Shown: piece by piece, positions 17,964 through 27,072 of the stretch
How positions within the stretch are numbered: the first letter of the stretch is position 1
Layout of the letters: each line of letters opens with the position of its first letter
Assembly: GCA_020632875.1 (NCBI GenBank)
Contig: JACKET010000022.1
Span: 53,806 to 117,805, forward strand
DNA length: 64,000 bases
Origin: Alphaproteobacteria bacterium
Lineage (GTDB): Bacteria > Myxococcota_A > UBA796 > GCA-2862545
Reading direction: 5' to 3'
Position numbers and translations under genes: made by a program
Notes under the pieces: model-generated
Seen by the model: the letters and a program-made list of their open reading frames with translations, nothing else
The model's database searches: none
Told to the model about the DNA's origin: nothing

Positions 17964-18557
17964 ATGGCCCGACCGCGCACCTTCGACCCCGATGCCGCCC
18001 TCGACGCGGTGATGGACGTGTTCTGGCTCCAGGGCTTCGAGGCCACGTCCATCGACGATCTCGTCCGCGCCACCGGCGTCAACCGCTACAGCCTGTACCA
18101 GCAGTGGGGCGACAAGCAGGGCTTGTTCCTCGCCGCTCTCGCGCGGTACGGTGATCGGGTCGCGGCGGAGTGGATCGGCCGGATCGCCGCGGCTCCCGAA
18201 CCGCTCGACGGCATCCGGGTCGCGTTCCGTACCCTCGCCGAAGCGGTCCTCGCCGACCCCGACCGTCGCAGCTGCCTCGTCCTGCAGACCGCGCTCGAGC
18301 TCGGGCGCTCGGATCCGGTCGTGCAGCCGGTCGTCCGCGAGCTGCTCGACCGCATGCAGGGCGCGCTGCACGGGGCCATCGAGCGCGCGGTCGCGACTGG
18401 AGCCCTGCCCGCCACCACCGACACGGCCGCCCACGCGCGGCACCTCGCGGTCGCGTTCCAGGCCGTCCTGCTCCAGGCCCGCACGGGGGCGCCGCCCGAG
18501 ACCGTGCGCGACTTCGTGACCCTGACCCTCTCCACCCTGCCTCCGGAGGCTCCATGA
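17964..18557 (+). CDS. TetR/AcrR-family transcriptional regulator
   Basis: A 197-residue regulator. The N-terminal HTH has the usual TetR order (FDPDAALDAVMDVFWLQGF, then ATSIDDLVRATGVNRYSLY, then FGDK-like WGDKQGLF). It is followed by an all-helical ligand domain. It heads a plus-strand operon: its stop overlaps the next gene's start (ATGA), and an SDR gene follows. It probably represses this operon and responds to a small hydrophobic ligand processed by the SDR enzyme (inference). Confidence 0.92.
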   Translation: MARPRTFDPDAALDAVMDVFWLQGFEATSIDDLVRATGVNRYSLYQQWGDKQGLFLAALARYGDRVAAEWIGRIAAAPEPLDGIRVAFRTLAEAVLADPDRRSCLVLQTALELGRSDPVVQPVVRELLDRMQGALHGAIERAVATGALPATTDTAAHARHLAVAFQAVLLQARTGAPPETVRDFVTLTLSTLPPEAP

Positions 18558-19411
18558 GACGCGTGCTGATCTCCCTCTTCGCCACGGTCGTCGGCCTCTT
18601 CGCCGTCCTGGGCCTCGCGCTCGCCGTGTTCGGGCTGCCGCTCGTCGACATCCGGCCCGCGTCGGTCTCCGTGGCGGACGATCCTGCGGCCGAGGCCCGC
18701 GGGCGCGAGCTCCTCGCGGCCATGCTCGAGGCCCACGGCGGCGCAGAGGCGCTGCACCGGCACGCGTCCCTCGAGCTCGACCTCCGCGACACCTGGGTGG
18801 GCGTCGGGCGTTGGTTCAACCCTTGGCCCGACGCCGATCAGCGCGCCCACGTCCGGCAGCGCGTGCACAGCTTCGACAGCGAAGCCGAGCTGCTCAACGG
18901 GCCCGAGGCGGGCGTGACATGGGGCGTCACGGAGGGCGCGGCGTGGCGCCGGGTCGACGGCGTCGAGCAGCCGTCCGACAGCGCGCAGATCCGCTTCATG
19001 CTGCCCACCCTGCACTACTTCGTCGAGATGCCGCAGCGCCTCACCGAGGCCCCGCTCGTGCGGTACGTCGGCACGGAGGAGGTCCGCGGGGCCACGTACG
19101 ACGTGGTCTATGCGACGTGGGAGCGCATCGAGGCGAACCCGCAGTACGACCAGTACCTCGTGTACCTCGACCCCGAGACGCACCGGCTCGCCAAGGTCCA
19201 CTACACGGTGCGCGAGATCGCGCCGGTCGCGAGCGGCGTGGCCCACCTGCTCGACCAGCGCCCCGTGGACGGGTTCTGGGTGGCCCACGACATCCCCGTC
19301 ACCACGGGCCTGCACGACGATCCCGAGGCCTACATGCACCGCATGGTGCTGGACGCGGTGCGCTTCGACGACGGCGTGGTCGGAGCGGCAGGTCCAGACG
19401 ACGCGAGATAG
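18554..19411 (+). CDS. Exported/membrane-anchored conserved protein (LolA-like architecture possible)
   Basis: A 285-residue protein with an N-terminal hydrophobic segment (about 5-30) acting as signal or anchor. It then carries a helix with AMLEAHGGAEALHRHASLEL, a pattern common in periplasmic proteins distantly related to outer-membrane lipoprotein-sorting proteins. The rest is beta-rich with many Tyr/Trp/His residues (YVGTEEVRGATYDVVYATW, YLDPETHRLAKVHY). It is coupled to the TetR gene by ATGA and is 21 bp from the SDR gene. A lipid- or small-molecule-binding role would fit, but is inferred. Confidence 0.7.
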   Translation: MRRVLISLFATVVGLFAVLGLALAVFGLPLVDIRPASVSVADDPAAEARGRELLAAMLEAHGGAEALHRHASLELDLRDTWVGVGRWFNPWPDADQRAHVRQRVHSFDSEAELLNGPEAGVTWGVTEGAAWRRVDGVEQPSDSAQIRFMLPTLHYFVEMPQRLTEAPLVRYVGTEEVRGATYDVVYATWERIEANPQYDQYLVYLDPETHRLAKVHYTVREIAPVASGVAHLLDQRPVDGFWVAHDIPVTTGLHDDPEAYMHRMVLDAVRFDDGVVGAAGPDDAR

Positions 19412-19432
19412 TCGCTCCCCCCTGGAGAGACG

Positions 19433-20470
19433 GTGCGCGCGCTGATCACGGGTGCCAACGGGCACGTGGGCTACAACCTCTGCGCGGCGCTCGCCGCAGA
19501 CGGCGGGTACGACGTGCGCGCCTCGGTGCGCACCCTCGACGACCCCGCGCGGGTCGATGCGCTCCGCGGGCTCGGCGACATCGAGCTCGTCGCGCTCGAC
19601 ATCCGCGACCCCGCGGCGTTCGAACCGGCCCTCGAAGGGGTCGACGTGCTCTTCCATGTGGCGGCGACCTACCAGACCATCGTGGACGACGGCGGTGCGG
19701 AGGCCATGCTCGCGGACAGCGTCGAAGGCGCGGCTGCGGCGTTGCGTGCGGCGGCCAGCAAGGGCGTGCGGAAGGTCGTCTTCACGTCGTCCGTCGTCAC
19801 CCTGCCGATGGTGCCGCGGGGCGCGCCTCCCGCGACCGAGGCCGACTGGACGGACGACGTGCGCATCCCGTACTTCCGCGCGAAGGTCGAGGGCGAGCGC
19901 ACGGCGTGGCGTCTGGCCGAAGCGCTCGGCGTCGAGATGGCGGCGGTGCTCCCCGCGGGCGTCGGCGGGCCGGGCTTCACGCGTCGCACCCCGACCATCG
20001 CGCTCATCGAGGGCATCCTGCTCGGCAGCATGCGGTTCGGCGCGCCGCACCTGAACTTCTCCTACGTCGACGCGCGCGATCTGGCGCAGGGCTTCCTGCT
20101 CGCCGCCCGCCCGGGCGTCACGGGCCGCTTCGTCCTCGCGAACGACACGCAGCCCGACATGGTCGAGTGGGCGCGCACGCTGCGCGAGGTCGACGCCGAC
20201 TGCCCCGGGGCCCCCTGGGTGCTGCCCGGCGCGGCGATCCGCGCCATCCCGTTCCTCGAGCGGCTCAACGAGCGCTTCTTCGGCGTGCCGCGCTTCACCC
20301 CGCCCGAGGGCGGCGACACGGTCATCGGGAAGGTCGTCGCGCTGAGCAACGCGCGGGCCCGGTCCGAGCTCGGCTGGGCGCCGGCACACAGCTTCGCGGA
20401 GAGCCTCGCCGACACCGCCGTCGCGATCCGCGCCCTCCGCCGCGGCGAGGGGCACACGCGGCTCGCGTAG
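19433..20470 (+). CDS. NAD(P)-dependent extended SDR (dihydroflavonol-4-reductase-like)
   Basis: A 345-residue extended short-chain dehydrogenase/reductase. The Rossmann motif GANGHVG lies at 7-13, the catalytic Ser in FTSSVV, and the YxxxK pair in PYFRAK. The family's usual DARDLAQ segment follows. GTG start at 19433 with GGAGAG upstream. It is similar to dihydroflavonol reductase/cholesterol-dehydrogenase-like epimerases that reduce or oxidise hydroxylated rings or sugars. The substrate is not predictable. Third gene of the TetR operon. Confidence 0.9.
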   Translation: MRALITGANGHVGYNLCAALAADGGYDVRASVRTLDDPARVDALRGLGDIELVALDIRDPAAFEPALEGVDVLFHVAATYQTIVDDGGAEAMLADSVEGAAAALRAAASKGVRKVVFTSSVVTLPMVPRGAPPATEADWTDDVRIPYFRAKVEGERTAWRLAEALGVEMAAVLPAGVGGPGFTRRTPTIALIEGILLGSMRFGAPHLNFSYVDARDLAQGFLLAARPGVTGRFVLANDTQPDMVEWARTLREVDADCPGAPWVLPGAAIRAIPFLERLNERFFGVPRFTPPEGGDTVIGKVVALSNARARSELGWAPAHSFAESLADTAVAIRALRRGEGHTRLA

Positions 20471-20544
20471 TTTCGCTACAGGTGCGCTACAAGACCCCCT
20501 CCTGTGCGGTGGTGCGCCATACGGAGCGCGCCCACGGAGGCCGA

Positions 20545-21561
20545 ATGCTCGCCCTGCTCCTCGCCGCCTGCACGTCCACCCCGACGCCGACCGACACCGA
20601 TCCCGCCGACACGGATCCGGTGGACACCGACGCCCCGGACACCGCCGTCCCCACGCCCCCGGTGCCCACCGACCCCGAGGGCTTCGCAGCCACCGTGCAG
20701 GTCGCGCGCTACCAGGCCGATCTCGAGGCCCTCGCGGTGCCCCGGGGCTCCGGGACGCCCGGCTGGCAGGCCGCCCAGGACCGCTGCTTCACCACGCTCC
20801 AGGGCCTCGGGTTCGACACGACGCTGCACACCTTCGACTCCGGCACGAACGTCGTCGGCCGGAAGCCGGGGACCGCGAGCGAAGGCGCGGTGATCGTCTC
20901 GGCGCACTACGACAGCGTGCCCGGGTGTCCCGGCGCCGACGACAACGCGTCCGGCGTGGCCGGGGCCCTCGAGGTCGCGCGGGTGCTCGCGCCCGGCACC
21001 TTCACGCACGACCTCGTCGTCGCGTGCTGGGACCGCGAGGAGGCCGGCCTGCTCGGGTCGCGCGCGTGGGCGACCTCCGCGACCGAGCCCATCCGGATGA
21101 TGTGGTCCTTCGAGATGATCGGGTACGCGTCCGACGAGCCCGGCAGCCAGTCCCTCCCGTTCGGCTTCGACTTCGTGTTCCCGGCCCAGACGGCCCAGGT
21201 GCAGGCGAACGACATGCGCGGCGACTTCGCGCTCTACGTCGGCGACCCGTCCTCCGCGCCCGCGCTGGCTCCCTTCGAGCAGGCCGCCGCGAACGCCGGG
21301 CTGCCCGTCGTGTCCATCCAGCTCACGGCCCAGCAGCTCGGGAACCCGTTCCTCGCCGACCTCGGGCGGTCCGACCACAAGAGCTTCTGGGACGCGGGCT
21401 TCCCGGCGGTCATGGTCACCGACACGGCGAACTTCCGGAACGACCGGTACCACTGCACGGGCGGGCCCGACGGCGTGGCGCGGCTCGATGCCGACTTCGC
21501 CGCGGCGACGGTGGCGGCGACGGTGGGCGCGACGGTCGAGCTCCTCGTGCCCACCGAGTAG
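20545..21561 (+). CDS. M28-family zinc peptidase lipoprotein
   Basis: A 338-residue lipoprotein beginning MLALLLAAC, followed by a short Asp-Thr/Pro linker (residues 12-45). The peptidase domain keeps the M28 metal ligands: H121 (SAHYDS), D132 (GADDNASG), E165/E166 (DREEAG), E190 (FEMIGY) and H303 (YHCTGG). Expected at the cell surface or in the periplasm, releasing N-terminal amino acids from peptides. It sits 74 bp after the SDR gene; a GGAGG lies just before the ATG. Confidence 0.92.
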   Translation: MLALLLAACTSTPTPTDTDPADTDPVDTDAPDTAVPTPPVPTDPEGFAATVQVARYQADLEALAVPRGSGTPGWQAAQDRCFTTLQGLGFDTTLHTFDSGTNVVGRKPGTASEGAVIVSAHYDSVPGCPGADDNASGVAGALEVARVLAPGTFTHDLVVACWDREEAGLLGSRAWATSATEPIRMMWSFEMIGYASDEPGSQSLPFGFDFVFPAQTAQVQANDMRGDFALYVGDPSSAPALAPFEQAAANAGLPVVSIQLTAQQLGNPFLADLGRSDHKSFWDAGFPAVMVTDTANFRNDRYHCTGGPDGVARLDADFAAATVAATVGATVELLVPTE

Positions 21562-21636
21562 GGGGGACCCTTCACGGATCCTACGTCCGGCCCGTGTGGG
21601 ACGGCCTCCGGGCTAGCGTCGGCGTGGAGGTGTCGG

Positions 21637-22116
21637 ATGGAGATCCTCGAGAAGCGGATCCGGGCGACGGCGATCCAGAGCCTGCTGATCGGCGTCTTCT
21701 GCGTGGTCGTCGCGCTGGGCCTGCTCGGCGGCGGCGGCGTGGTCGCCGTGGGAGGCGAGGTGCAGAACGGCCTGTTCCTGGCGGGGTGCGGCGTGGCCGC
21801 GCTGGGTCTCGCGTGGGTGATGTCGGTGGAGGGGAGGGAGCTGTGGCCCGCGCGGTCGTCGGAGGTCTACCGCGCCTTCGAGTCCGCGCCGCACCGCGTG
21901 TACTGGGTCTACGGCAAGGTCGGGCGCAACAGTGGCGTCGTGGTGTGCCTGGACGACGGGGCGCCGCGCACGCTCGTGGCGAACGGGGGCCAGGTGGAGG
22001 CCATCCTGAAGCTGGCCGCGGAGCGGTGTCCCGGGGTGGTCCTCGGCTACGGCGACGCGCAGGAGAAGCGGTTCCGCGAGCGGCTGCGCGCGGCCCGCGG
22101 CGGGACCGCCGCGTAG
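21637..22116 (+). CDS. Two-transmembrane hypothetical protein
   Basis: A 159-residue protein with two hydrophobic segments (about 13-36 and 45-63) and a soluble C-terminal part containing YWVYGKV and VVVCLDDGAPRTLV. The C-terminal half resembles membrane proteins that hold a small beta-domain on the cytoplasmic side. No domain named with confidence. The ATG at 21637 follows a GGAGGTGTCGG stretch. Isolated, same strand as its neighbours. Confidence 0.65.
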   Translation: MEILEKRIRATAIQSLLIGVFCVVVALGLLGGGGVVAVGGEVQNGLFLAGCGVAALGLAWVMSVEGRELWPARSSEVYRAFESAPHRVYWVYGKVGRNSGVVVCLDDGAPRTLVANGGQVEAILKLAAERCPGVVLGYGDAQEKRFRERLRAARGGTAA

Positions 22117-22184
22117 GAACCACGCAGGGTGTCGGGGCCCGGGAGAGCCCGTAGGTACGGGTCATCCCAACAGAGGAGATGTCC

Positions 22185-22952
22185 ATGAGCTTCCTGCTCT
22201 TCGCGCTCGTTCCCCACGCCAGTGCCCAGGAGGCCTGCCACCTCGCAGGCAACTCCGGCTACACGCTGATCAGCGGCGGAGCGGCCGTCAATCACCTGAA
22301 CCAGCACGCCGACGACTTCCTGTGGACCGTCGCCTGGGACGATCAGTGCGAGCCCGTCGACCTCTGGGCCGCGTGCAGCCAGGCCTACGGACCGCTCCAG
22401 ACCTACACCTACGAGTGGGTGAACGGCGGGCCGGCGGCGACCTCGGTGACTGCGATTCCGTGCGCTGCGCCGCACACGATCGAGCCTTCGGTCGAGTCGC
22501 ACGTCCTCTGCCAGCAGGGGAGCGCCGCGGCGCCCTACTACCACGAGTACTACCGCGACCCGGTCGTCAGCCCCAGCGGCCCCGTGCTCGGCAACCCGTA
22601 CGGCGCCGTGTGCGACTACGCGGGCAAGGAGATCGAGCTCGGGCCGAGCGGCGGCCCCGTGCAGCTCGAGTGCGACACGCAGACGCAGCTGACCCCGCGA
22701 TTCTTCCGCTGGGGCCTGTTCACCGGGCTCCCCACGCCCGTTCCCGGTCAGCCGTGCACGGGCACGGTCTCGAACCCGCTGAGCTTCTACCAGGCCAGCC
22801 TGGCGACCTTCATCCCCGGCTACGTCGAGTGTCCCGCCTCGGGTGCGCTGCGGTACCACTTCACGGACTACGGGCCCGCGGTGGCGACGCTGACCCACAC
22901 GTACGGGTGCACCCCGGGCGACCGGATCGCGCTGTCCGACCTGCCCTGGTGA
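22185..22952 (+). CDS. Secreted cysteine-rich protein of unknown function
   Basis: A 255-residue exported protein with signal MSFLLFALVPHASA cleaved before QEAC. About ten cysteines in the mature part suggest disulphides. Aromatic-rich segments (YYHEYYRDP, FFRWGLF) are notable. Of two in-frame ATGs, 22185 is chosen because it stands 6 nt after GAGGAG, whereas 22179 abuts the ribosome site. No domain recognised. It converges on the STPK-FGE gene. Confidence 0.7.
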   Translation: MSFLLFALVPHASAQEACHLAGNSGYTLISGGAAVNHLNQHADDFLWTVAWDDQCEPVDLWAACSQAYGPLQTYTYEWVNGGPAATSVTAIPCAAPHTIEPSVESHVLCQQGSAAAPYYHEYYRDPVVSPSGPVLGNPYGAVCDYAGKEIELGPSGGPVQLECDTQTQLTPRFFRWGLFTGLPTPVPGQPCTGTVSNPLSFYQASLATFIPGYVECPASGALRYHFTDYGPAVATLTHTYGCTPGDRIALSDLPW

Positions 22953-22984
22953 CCGTGTAGGATCCACGTAGGGTACCCCCCGCG

Positions 22985-23009
22985 TGTGGAAGGCCGTAGG
23001 TTTTCCACA
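22985..23009. terminator. Hairpin between convergent genes
   Basis: TGTGGAA (22985-22991) pairs with TTCCACA (23003-23009) across an 11-nt loop. It lies between the stops of the secreted protein gene (22952) and the STPK-FGE gene (23036). There is no clear T-tract, so intrinsic termination is only possible. Confidence 0.35.
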
Positions 23010-23035
23010 TGCACGGACGCGCTGCTGGCGTGACC

Positions 23036-25360
23036 TCAGGCGAGGTCTCCGGGGACCACCGATCGGGCCACCCGGAACGAGATGGTGTCCCCCCGGTTGT
23101 GCGCGTCGAGCGCGTAGCGGGCTGCGAGGTGTGCGCCGGTCTCCGGGAAGTACCAGCAGCCTCCCTTGAGGACCTTCTGGGTGTCGCCGGGCGCGGGCTC
23201 GCGTCCGGGCACGCGGAACGCGTCGGCGCACCAGTCGCGCATGTTGCCGGCCATCCCGCGCACCCCGTAGACGGAGCAGTCCGTGGGGAACGCGTCGACG
23301 GACGCGGGGAGCGGCCGGCCGGCGTGGCTGGAGCGCACGCACGCGAAGGTCGCGTCGAACCGGTCGCCCCACGGATAGGCGCGTCCGTCGACGCCGCGCG
23401 CGGCCTTCTCCCACTCGAGCTCGGTGGGCAGGCGCCACGGGAGGCCCGTGCGCGCCGCGAGCCACGCGGCGTAGGCCGTGGCGCTCGTGTGGTCGACGAG
23501 GAACACCGGCCACCGCGGGTCCCACAGGTCGCCGTCGGCGTCGGGCGCGAGCTCGAAGGTGCCGTCGGAGCGGCGCGCGTAGCACATCCGGCCGGGCTGG
23601 TCGGGCGCGGCGCGCTCGTGCGGGGCGAAGCGGACGGCGTCGTCTTCGCGGCCCGTGTGCACGAGGTCGTCGAGGAAGGCGATGTAGTCGGCGTGCGTCA
23701 CGGGATGGCGCCCCATGAAGAACGACGGCACGTCGACCTCGCCCCACGGCCGGCGCTGGAACGCCGCGTCGGGCGAGCCGCTCCAGAAGGGCCCGCCGGG
23801 CACGAAGCAGGCGTCGACCCCGGCATGCGGCAGCTCCACGCTCGCTTCGACGCGGCCGCAGCGCGGCAGCCACACCGGCAGCACCGTCGACGTGCCGGCG
23901 AAGGCGACGAGCCAGCTGCCCATCTCGAGCCCCTCGACCGTCACCGGGGTCGCGCCGAGCGGGCGCGGGTCGACGGGCACCTGCACGCGATCGACCTCGT
24001 CGAAGCGGTAGAGCGTCGCTTCGGCGCCGGGGCGGGCCGTGATGCGCAGCGAGCCCCGGCCCTCGATGTAGGCCGTGGCCTCGCCGCGGTCGTAGAACGC
24101 GAGCTGGGCGAGGGCCTCGCGCGCGGCGGGCCCGTCCCGCAGGTGCTCGGCGGCGCGGTGGCGCTCGCGCCAGTGGGTGCTCAGCGCGGCGAGCGCCTCG
24201 GCGTGATCCGCGTCGTGCGTGAGGGCCCCGTGCAGCGCCTGGAGCCTGCGCAGGTCGACCAGGGCGGCCCGCTCGGCCACGGCGCGCGCTTCGTCCTCCA
24301 CGGCCCAGCCCGGCGCCCGGCGCTCGACCGGCGCCCACGGCGGGACCCCGTCCAGCAGGGCGGCCGCCTCGGCGCGCAGTGCCTGCTCGCGTGCATGCAG
24401 GGCGGCGCTCTCGCGGGCGAGCCCGGCGGCCTCGCGGACGTCGGCATCCGCGCGCGCCCGGCGCTCCTCGCCGTCGAGCCAGCTGCGGATGGCGCTCGCC
24501 AGCTCACGCGCGTCGGCGTGGCGCGCGGTGGGGTCGGGCAGGGTGGCGCGCGCGACCACGGCGCGCAGATCGGCCGGCCCGGCGGTGCACGGCGGCACGC
24601 GGTCCGCCGCGGAGCCCCTCCGGCCGGGGTCGAACGCGGGGCGGCCATGCAGCAGCTCCCACAGGACGAGGCCCAGCGCGTACACGTCGGTCGTCGGGCC
24701 CAGCGGCCGGCCAGCGAGCTGCTCGGGCGCGAGGTAGCCCGGCGTGCCCGGCACGTCGCCGAGGGCCGTGAGGCCGGGCGCAGTCGGGGTCCCCTCGGCC
24801 CACCGCACCAGGCCCCAGTCGAGCACGAACACCGTCCCGAACGGCCCCACCATGATGTTGGCGGGCTTCAGGTCGCGGTGCAGCACGCCCTGGTCGTGGG
24901 CGTACGCCACGGCCTGGCACGCGCGCTCGAACCGATCGAGCACGCGGCGCATGCCCGCCGGCCCCTGCTCGGCGGCGAACCGGTCGAGGGTCGTGCCCTT
25001 CACCACGTCCATCGTGAAGTACGGGCGCCCGTCGTCGAGCGTGCCGATGCGGTGCACGGGCACGATGCCGGGGTGCGTCAGGGCCGCTGTCGTGCGGGCC
25101 TCGCGGGAGAACCGGTCCCGCGCCTCCGCCACGTGCTGCAGCTCCGGCCGGAGCACCTTGAGCGCGACCTTCCGCTGCAGGTCGTCGTCCCACGCAGACC
25201 ACACCTCCGCCGTGCCGCCGCGACCCAACAGCGCCAGCCGGCGCGGCGCGGGGGCCTGGGGTACGGAGTCGGACGGGCTCTCGCCCAGGAGGTGCGCGAG
25301 CTCGGCGACCGCCTCGGGATCGATGCCCCAGCGCGCCGCCCATGCGAACACCCCTTCCAC
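23036..25360 (-). CDS. Ser/Thr protein kinase fused to formylglycine-generating-enzyme (FGE/SUMF1) domain
   Basis: A 774-residue protein. The N-terminal Hanks-type kinase domain (about 40-300) has LGRGGTAEVW, VALKVL, HRDLKPANIM, DWG in place of DFG, and GTPGYLAPEQ. A helical, Arg/Ala-rich middle (about 300-440) follows, then a PEGA-like strand region (GRGSLRITARP, RPLGATPVTVEGL). The C-terminal FGE-sulphatase domain (about 535-765) has FMGRHPVTHADY, RLPTELEWEKAARG, YPWGD, GNMRDWC and LKGGCWYF. There is no transmembrane segment. GTG start at 25360, only 14 bp from the start of the divergent FHA gene, so the two share a promoter region and probably a pathway. Confidence 0.93.
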   Translation of the reverse strand: MEGVFAWAARWGIDPEAVAELAHLLGESPSDSVPQAPAPRRLALLGRGGTAEVWSAWDDDLQRKVALKVLRPELQHVAEARDRFSREARTTAALTHPGIVPVHRIGTLDDGRPYFTMDVVKGTTLDRFAAEQGPAGMRRVLDRFERACQAVAYAHDQGVLHRDLKPANIMVGPFGTVFVLDWGLVRWAEGTPTAPGLTALGDVPGTPGYLAPEQLAGRPLGPTTDVYALGLVLWELLHGRPAFDPGRRGSAADRVPPCTAGPADLRAVVARATLPDPTARHADARELASAIRSWLDGEERRARADADVREAAGLARESAALHAREQALRAEAAALLDGVPPWAPVERRAPGWAVEDEARAVAERAALVDLRRLQALHGALTHDADHAEALAALSTHWRERHRAAEHLRDGPAAREALAQLAFYDRGEATAYIEGRGSLRITARPGAEATLYRFDEVDRVQVPVDPRPLGATPVTVEGLEMGSWLVAFAGTSTVLPVWLPRCGRVEASVELPHAGVDACFVPGGPFWSGSPDAAFQRRPWGEVDVPSFFMGRHPVTHADYIAFLDDLVHTGREDDAVRFAPHERAAPDQPGRMCYARRSDGTFELAPDADGDLWDPRWPVFLVDHTSATAYAAWLAARTGLPWRLPTELEWEKAARGVDGRAYPWGDRFDATFACVRSSHAGRPLPASVDAFPTDCSVYGVRGMAGNMRDWCADAFRVPGREPAPGDTQKVLKGGCWYFPETGAHLAARYALDAHNRGDTISFRVARSVVPGDLA

Positions 25361-25374
25361 GGACGCCTCCCGTC

Positions 25375-26265
25375 ATGACGCACGCATCCTACGCGAGCCT
25401 CGGCCACCCGCTGACGGGTTCCGTGCTGGTCCGTCCGGGCGACCTCGTCGGGCGGCTGCGCACCGCGGCGATGTGCATCCCGCACCCCTCGATCAGCGAG
25501 GCCCACGCGTACCTGTCCCTGCGCGACGGGGCGCTGAAGCTGCTCGCGCTGCGCGGCGGGCTCGCGGTCGAAGGCGTGCTCGTGCGCGAGGTCACGCTGA
25601 CCGCCGGCCTCCGCATCGCCCTGGCCCACGACCACTTCGTGACGGTCGACGCCGTGACGCACCCCGAGCGCCTGCTCGCGCTGCGCGGTCCCGACGGCGA
25701 GCGCGAGGTGCTCACGGGCCGCGCGATGTCGCTGGGCCCCGAGGGGCTCGTGCCGCGCATCGTCGCGGAGGCCGACGTGCACCTGTGGACCGACGGGGGC
25801 GGCTGGATGTTCCGCGACGGCGACGGCATGCCGCGCCCGCTCGAGAGCGGCGAGGAGCTGCGTCCCGGCTGGGTCGTCGTCGAGGTCGCGGCATCGGCGG
25901 GCATGGTCCCGGAGACCGCGCTCGCCGGGCGTCTCGACGCGCCGCTGCACCTCGAGTGCTTCTTCGACGCCGTCCACGTGCACCGGGCCGGGCGCGAGGT
26001 GCTGACGGTCTCCGGCGTGACGGCGCGGCTCGTGGCGCACCTCGCCGAGGTCGGGCAGCCCGTGCACTGGTCGGGCATCGCGGCCCTGCTCTGGCGCGAC
26101 GAGCGCGACCCCGACCGGCTCCGGAAGAAGTGGGACATCCTGCTCCTCCGCTTCCGACGCCGGCTCGCGGAGGCCCACGTCCGCACCAACCTCGTCCACT
26201 CCGACGGAACCGGGAACATCCACCTGCTCCTCGGTCCGTTCGATCGCTTCGTCGACCTCAGCTGA
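25375..26265 (+). CDS. FHA-domain protein with C-terminal winged-helix-like region
   Basis: A 296-residue protein. The N-terminal FHA domain (about 15-95) is supported by VGRLRTAAMCIPHPSISEAHAYL, with the characteristic arginine, S..S..H and later VEGVLV segment. The middle is beta-rich. The C-terminal about 95 residues (LTVSGVTARLVAHLAE, LLWRDE, LRKKWDILLLRFRRRL) look like a winged-helix DNA-binding domain of the OmpR/SARP kind. FHA domains bind phosphothreonine, so the divergent kinase gene 14 bp away is the obvious partner. It may be a transcription factor controlled by that kinase. Confidence 0.82.
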   Translation: MTHASYASLGHPLTGSVLVRPGDLVGRLRTAAMCIPHPSISEAHAYLSLRDGALKLLALRGGLAVEGVLVREVTLTAGLRIALAHDHFVTVDAVTHPERLLALRGPDGEREVLTGRAMSLGPEGLVPRIVAEADVHLWTDGGGWMFRDGDGMPRPLESGEELRPGWVVVEVAASAGMVPETALAGRLDAPLHLECFFDAVHVHRAGREVLTVSGVTARLVAHLAEVGQPVHWSGIAALLWRDERDPDRLRKKWDILLLRFRRRLAEAHVRTNLVHSDGTGNIHLLLGPFDRFVDLS

Positions 26266-26276
26266 AAGGAGCTTCC

Positions 26277-27023
26277 ATGCGAAACGCGTTCCCCGTCCTC
26301 CTCCTCGCCGCGGCCTGTGTCGATCCCGCGCCGCAGTCCGGCTCGGATGCGGGCCTCCGCCGCGACGGCGAGGGCATCGCGCTCGAGATGCAGTGCATCG
26401 ACGAGGGCTGCGTCTACGTCGAGATGGTGCTGATCGGCGAGCTGCCCGTGCCCCCGCGGTGGTGGGTGGACGGCGAGGTGGTCGACGCCCCGGACCGGCT
26501 CCCGCTCGATCTCGCGGACGGGGACAGCCTGCGCGTCGACGTGCAGGTGGGCGACAGCTTCGAGAGCTCCGCGGTGGTCACGCGCTTCGCCCCCGATCCC
26601 ATCGACGCGTCGTTCCTGCCGGACCCCGAGACCGTCGTGGTCGAGGTGCTCGGCGACGACTGCCGCTTCGAGATCGTCGCGGTGGGCGGTTGCGTCATCT
26701 CGGCGCCCGAGCTGCGCTTCGGCACGCCCGGTCGCCCGCCCGTCCGCTTCAAGACGGGGAGCTGGCAGACCCTCGGCCTGCTCCAGCTCGGGTTCGCGCG
26801 GGCCGCGTGGTGGGGCGCGAACGGGTTCTACACGAACTACGGGATCCCCGCGAATGCGCGGAACAACCAGTGGAACGAGGTCGCTGCGTGGATCGAGACG
26901 GCGCCGGGTCAGACGTACCCGCTGTACGCCGAGCACCGGACGGACCGCAGCGTGCCGTACCAGATCGCGACGGCGGTGTGCTCGGAGGATGGCAAGGGCT
27001 CGGTGACGTACCCGACGAACTGA
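26277..27023 (+). CDS. Lipoprotein of unknown function
   Basis: A 248-residue lipoprotein with signal MRNAFPVLLLAAAC. The mature part has a beta-rich N-terminal half with paired cysteines (MQCIDEGCVYVEM), a central DCRFEIVAVGGC, and an aromatic C-terminal half (WWGANGFYTNYG). No domain recognised. It starts 11 bp after the FHA gene, behind GAAAGGAG, so it is probably co-transcribed with that regulator. Confidence 0.75.
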   Translation: MRNAFPVLLLAAACVDPAPQSGSDAGLRRDGEGIALEMQCIDEGCVYVEMVLIGELPVPPRWWVDGEVVDAPDRLPLDLADGDSLRVDVQVGDSFESSAVVTRFAPDPIDASFLPDPETVVVEVLGDDCRFEIVAVGGCVISAPELRFGTPGRPPVRFKTGSWQTLGLLQLGFARAAWWGANGFYTNYGIPANARNNQWNEVAAWIETAPGQTYPLYAEHRTDRSVPYQIATAVCSEDGKGSVTYPTN

Positions 27024-27072
27024 GGGCGGCGAGGTCGTAATATGATCTCTTTGCTAAAGCCGTGGGGGACCC

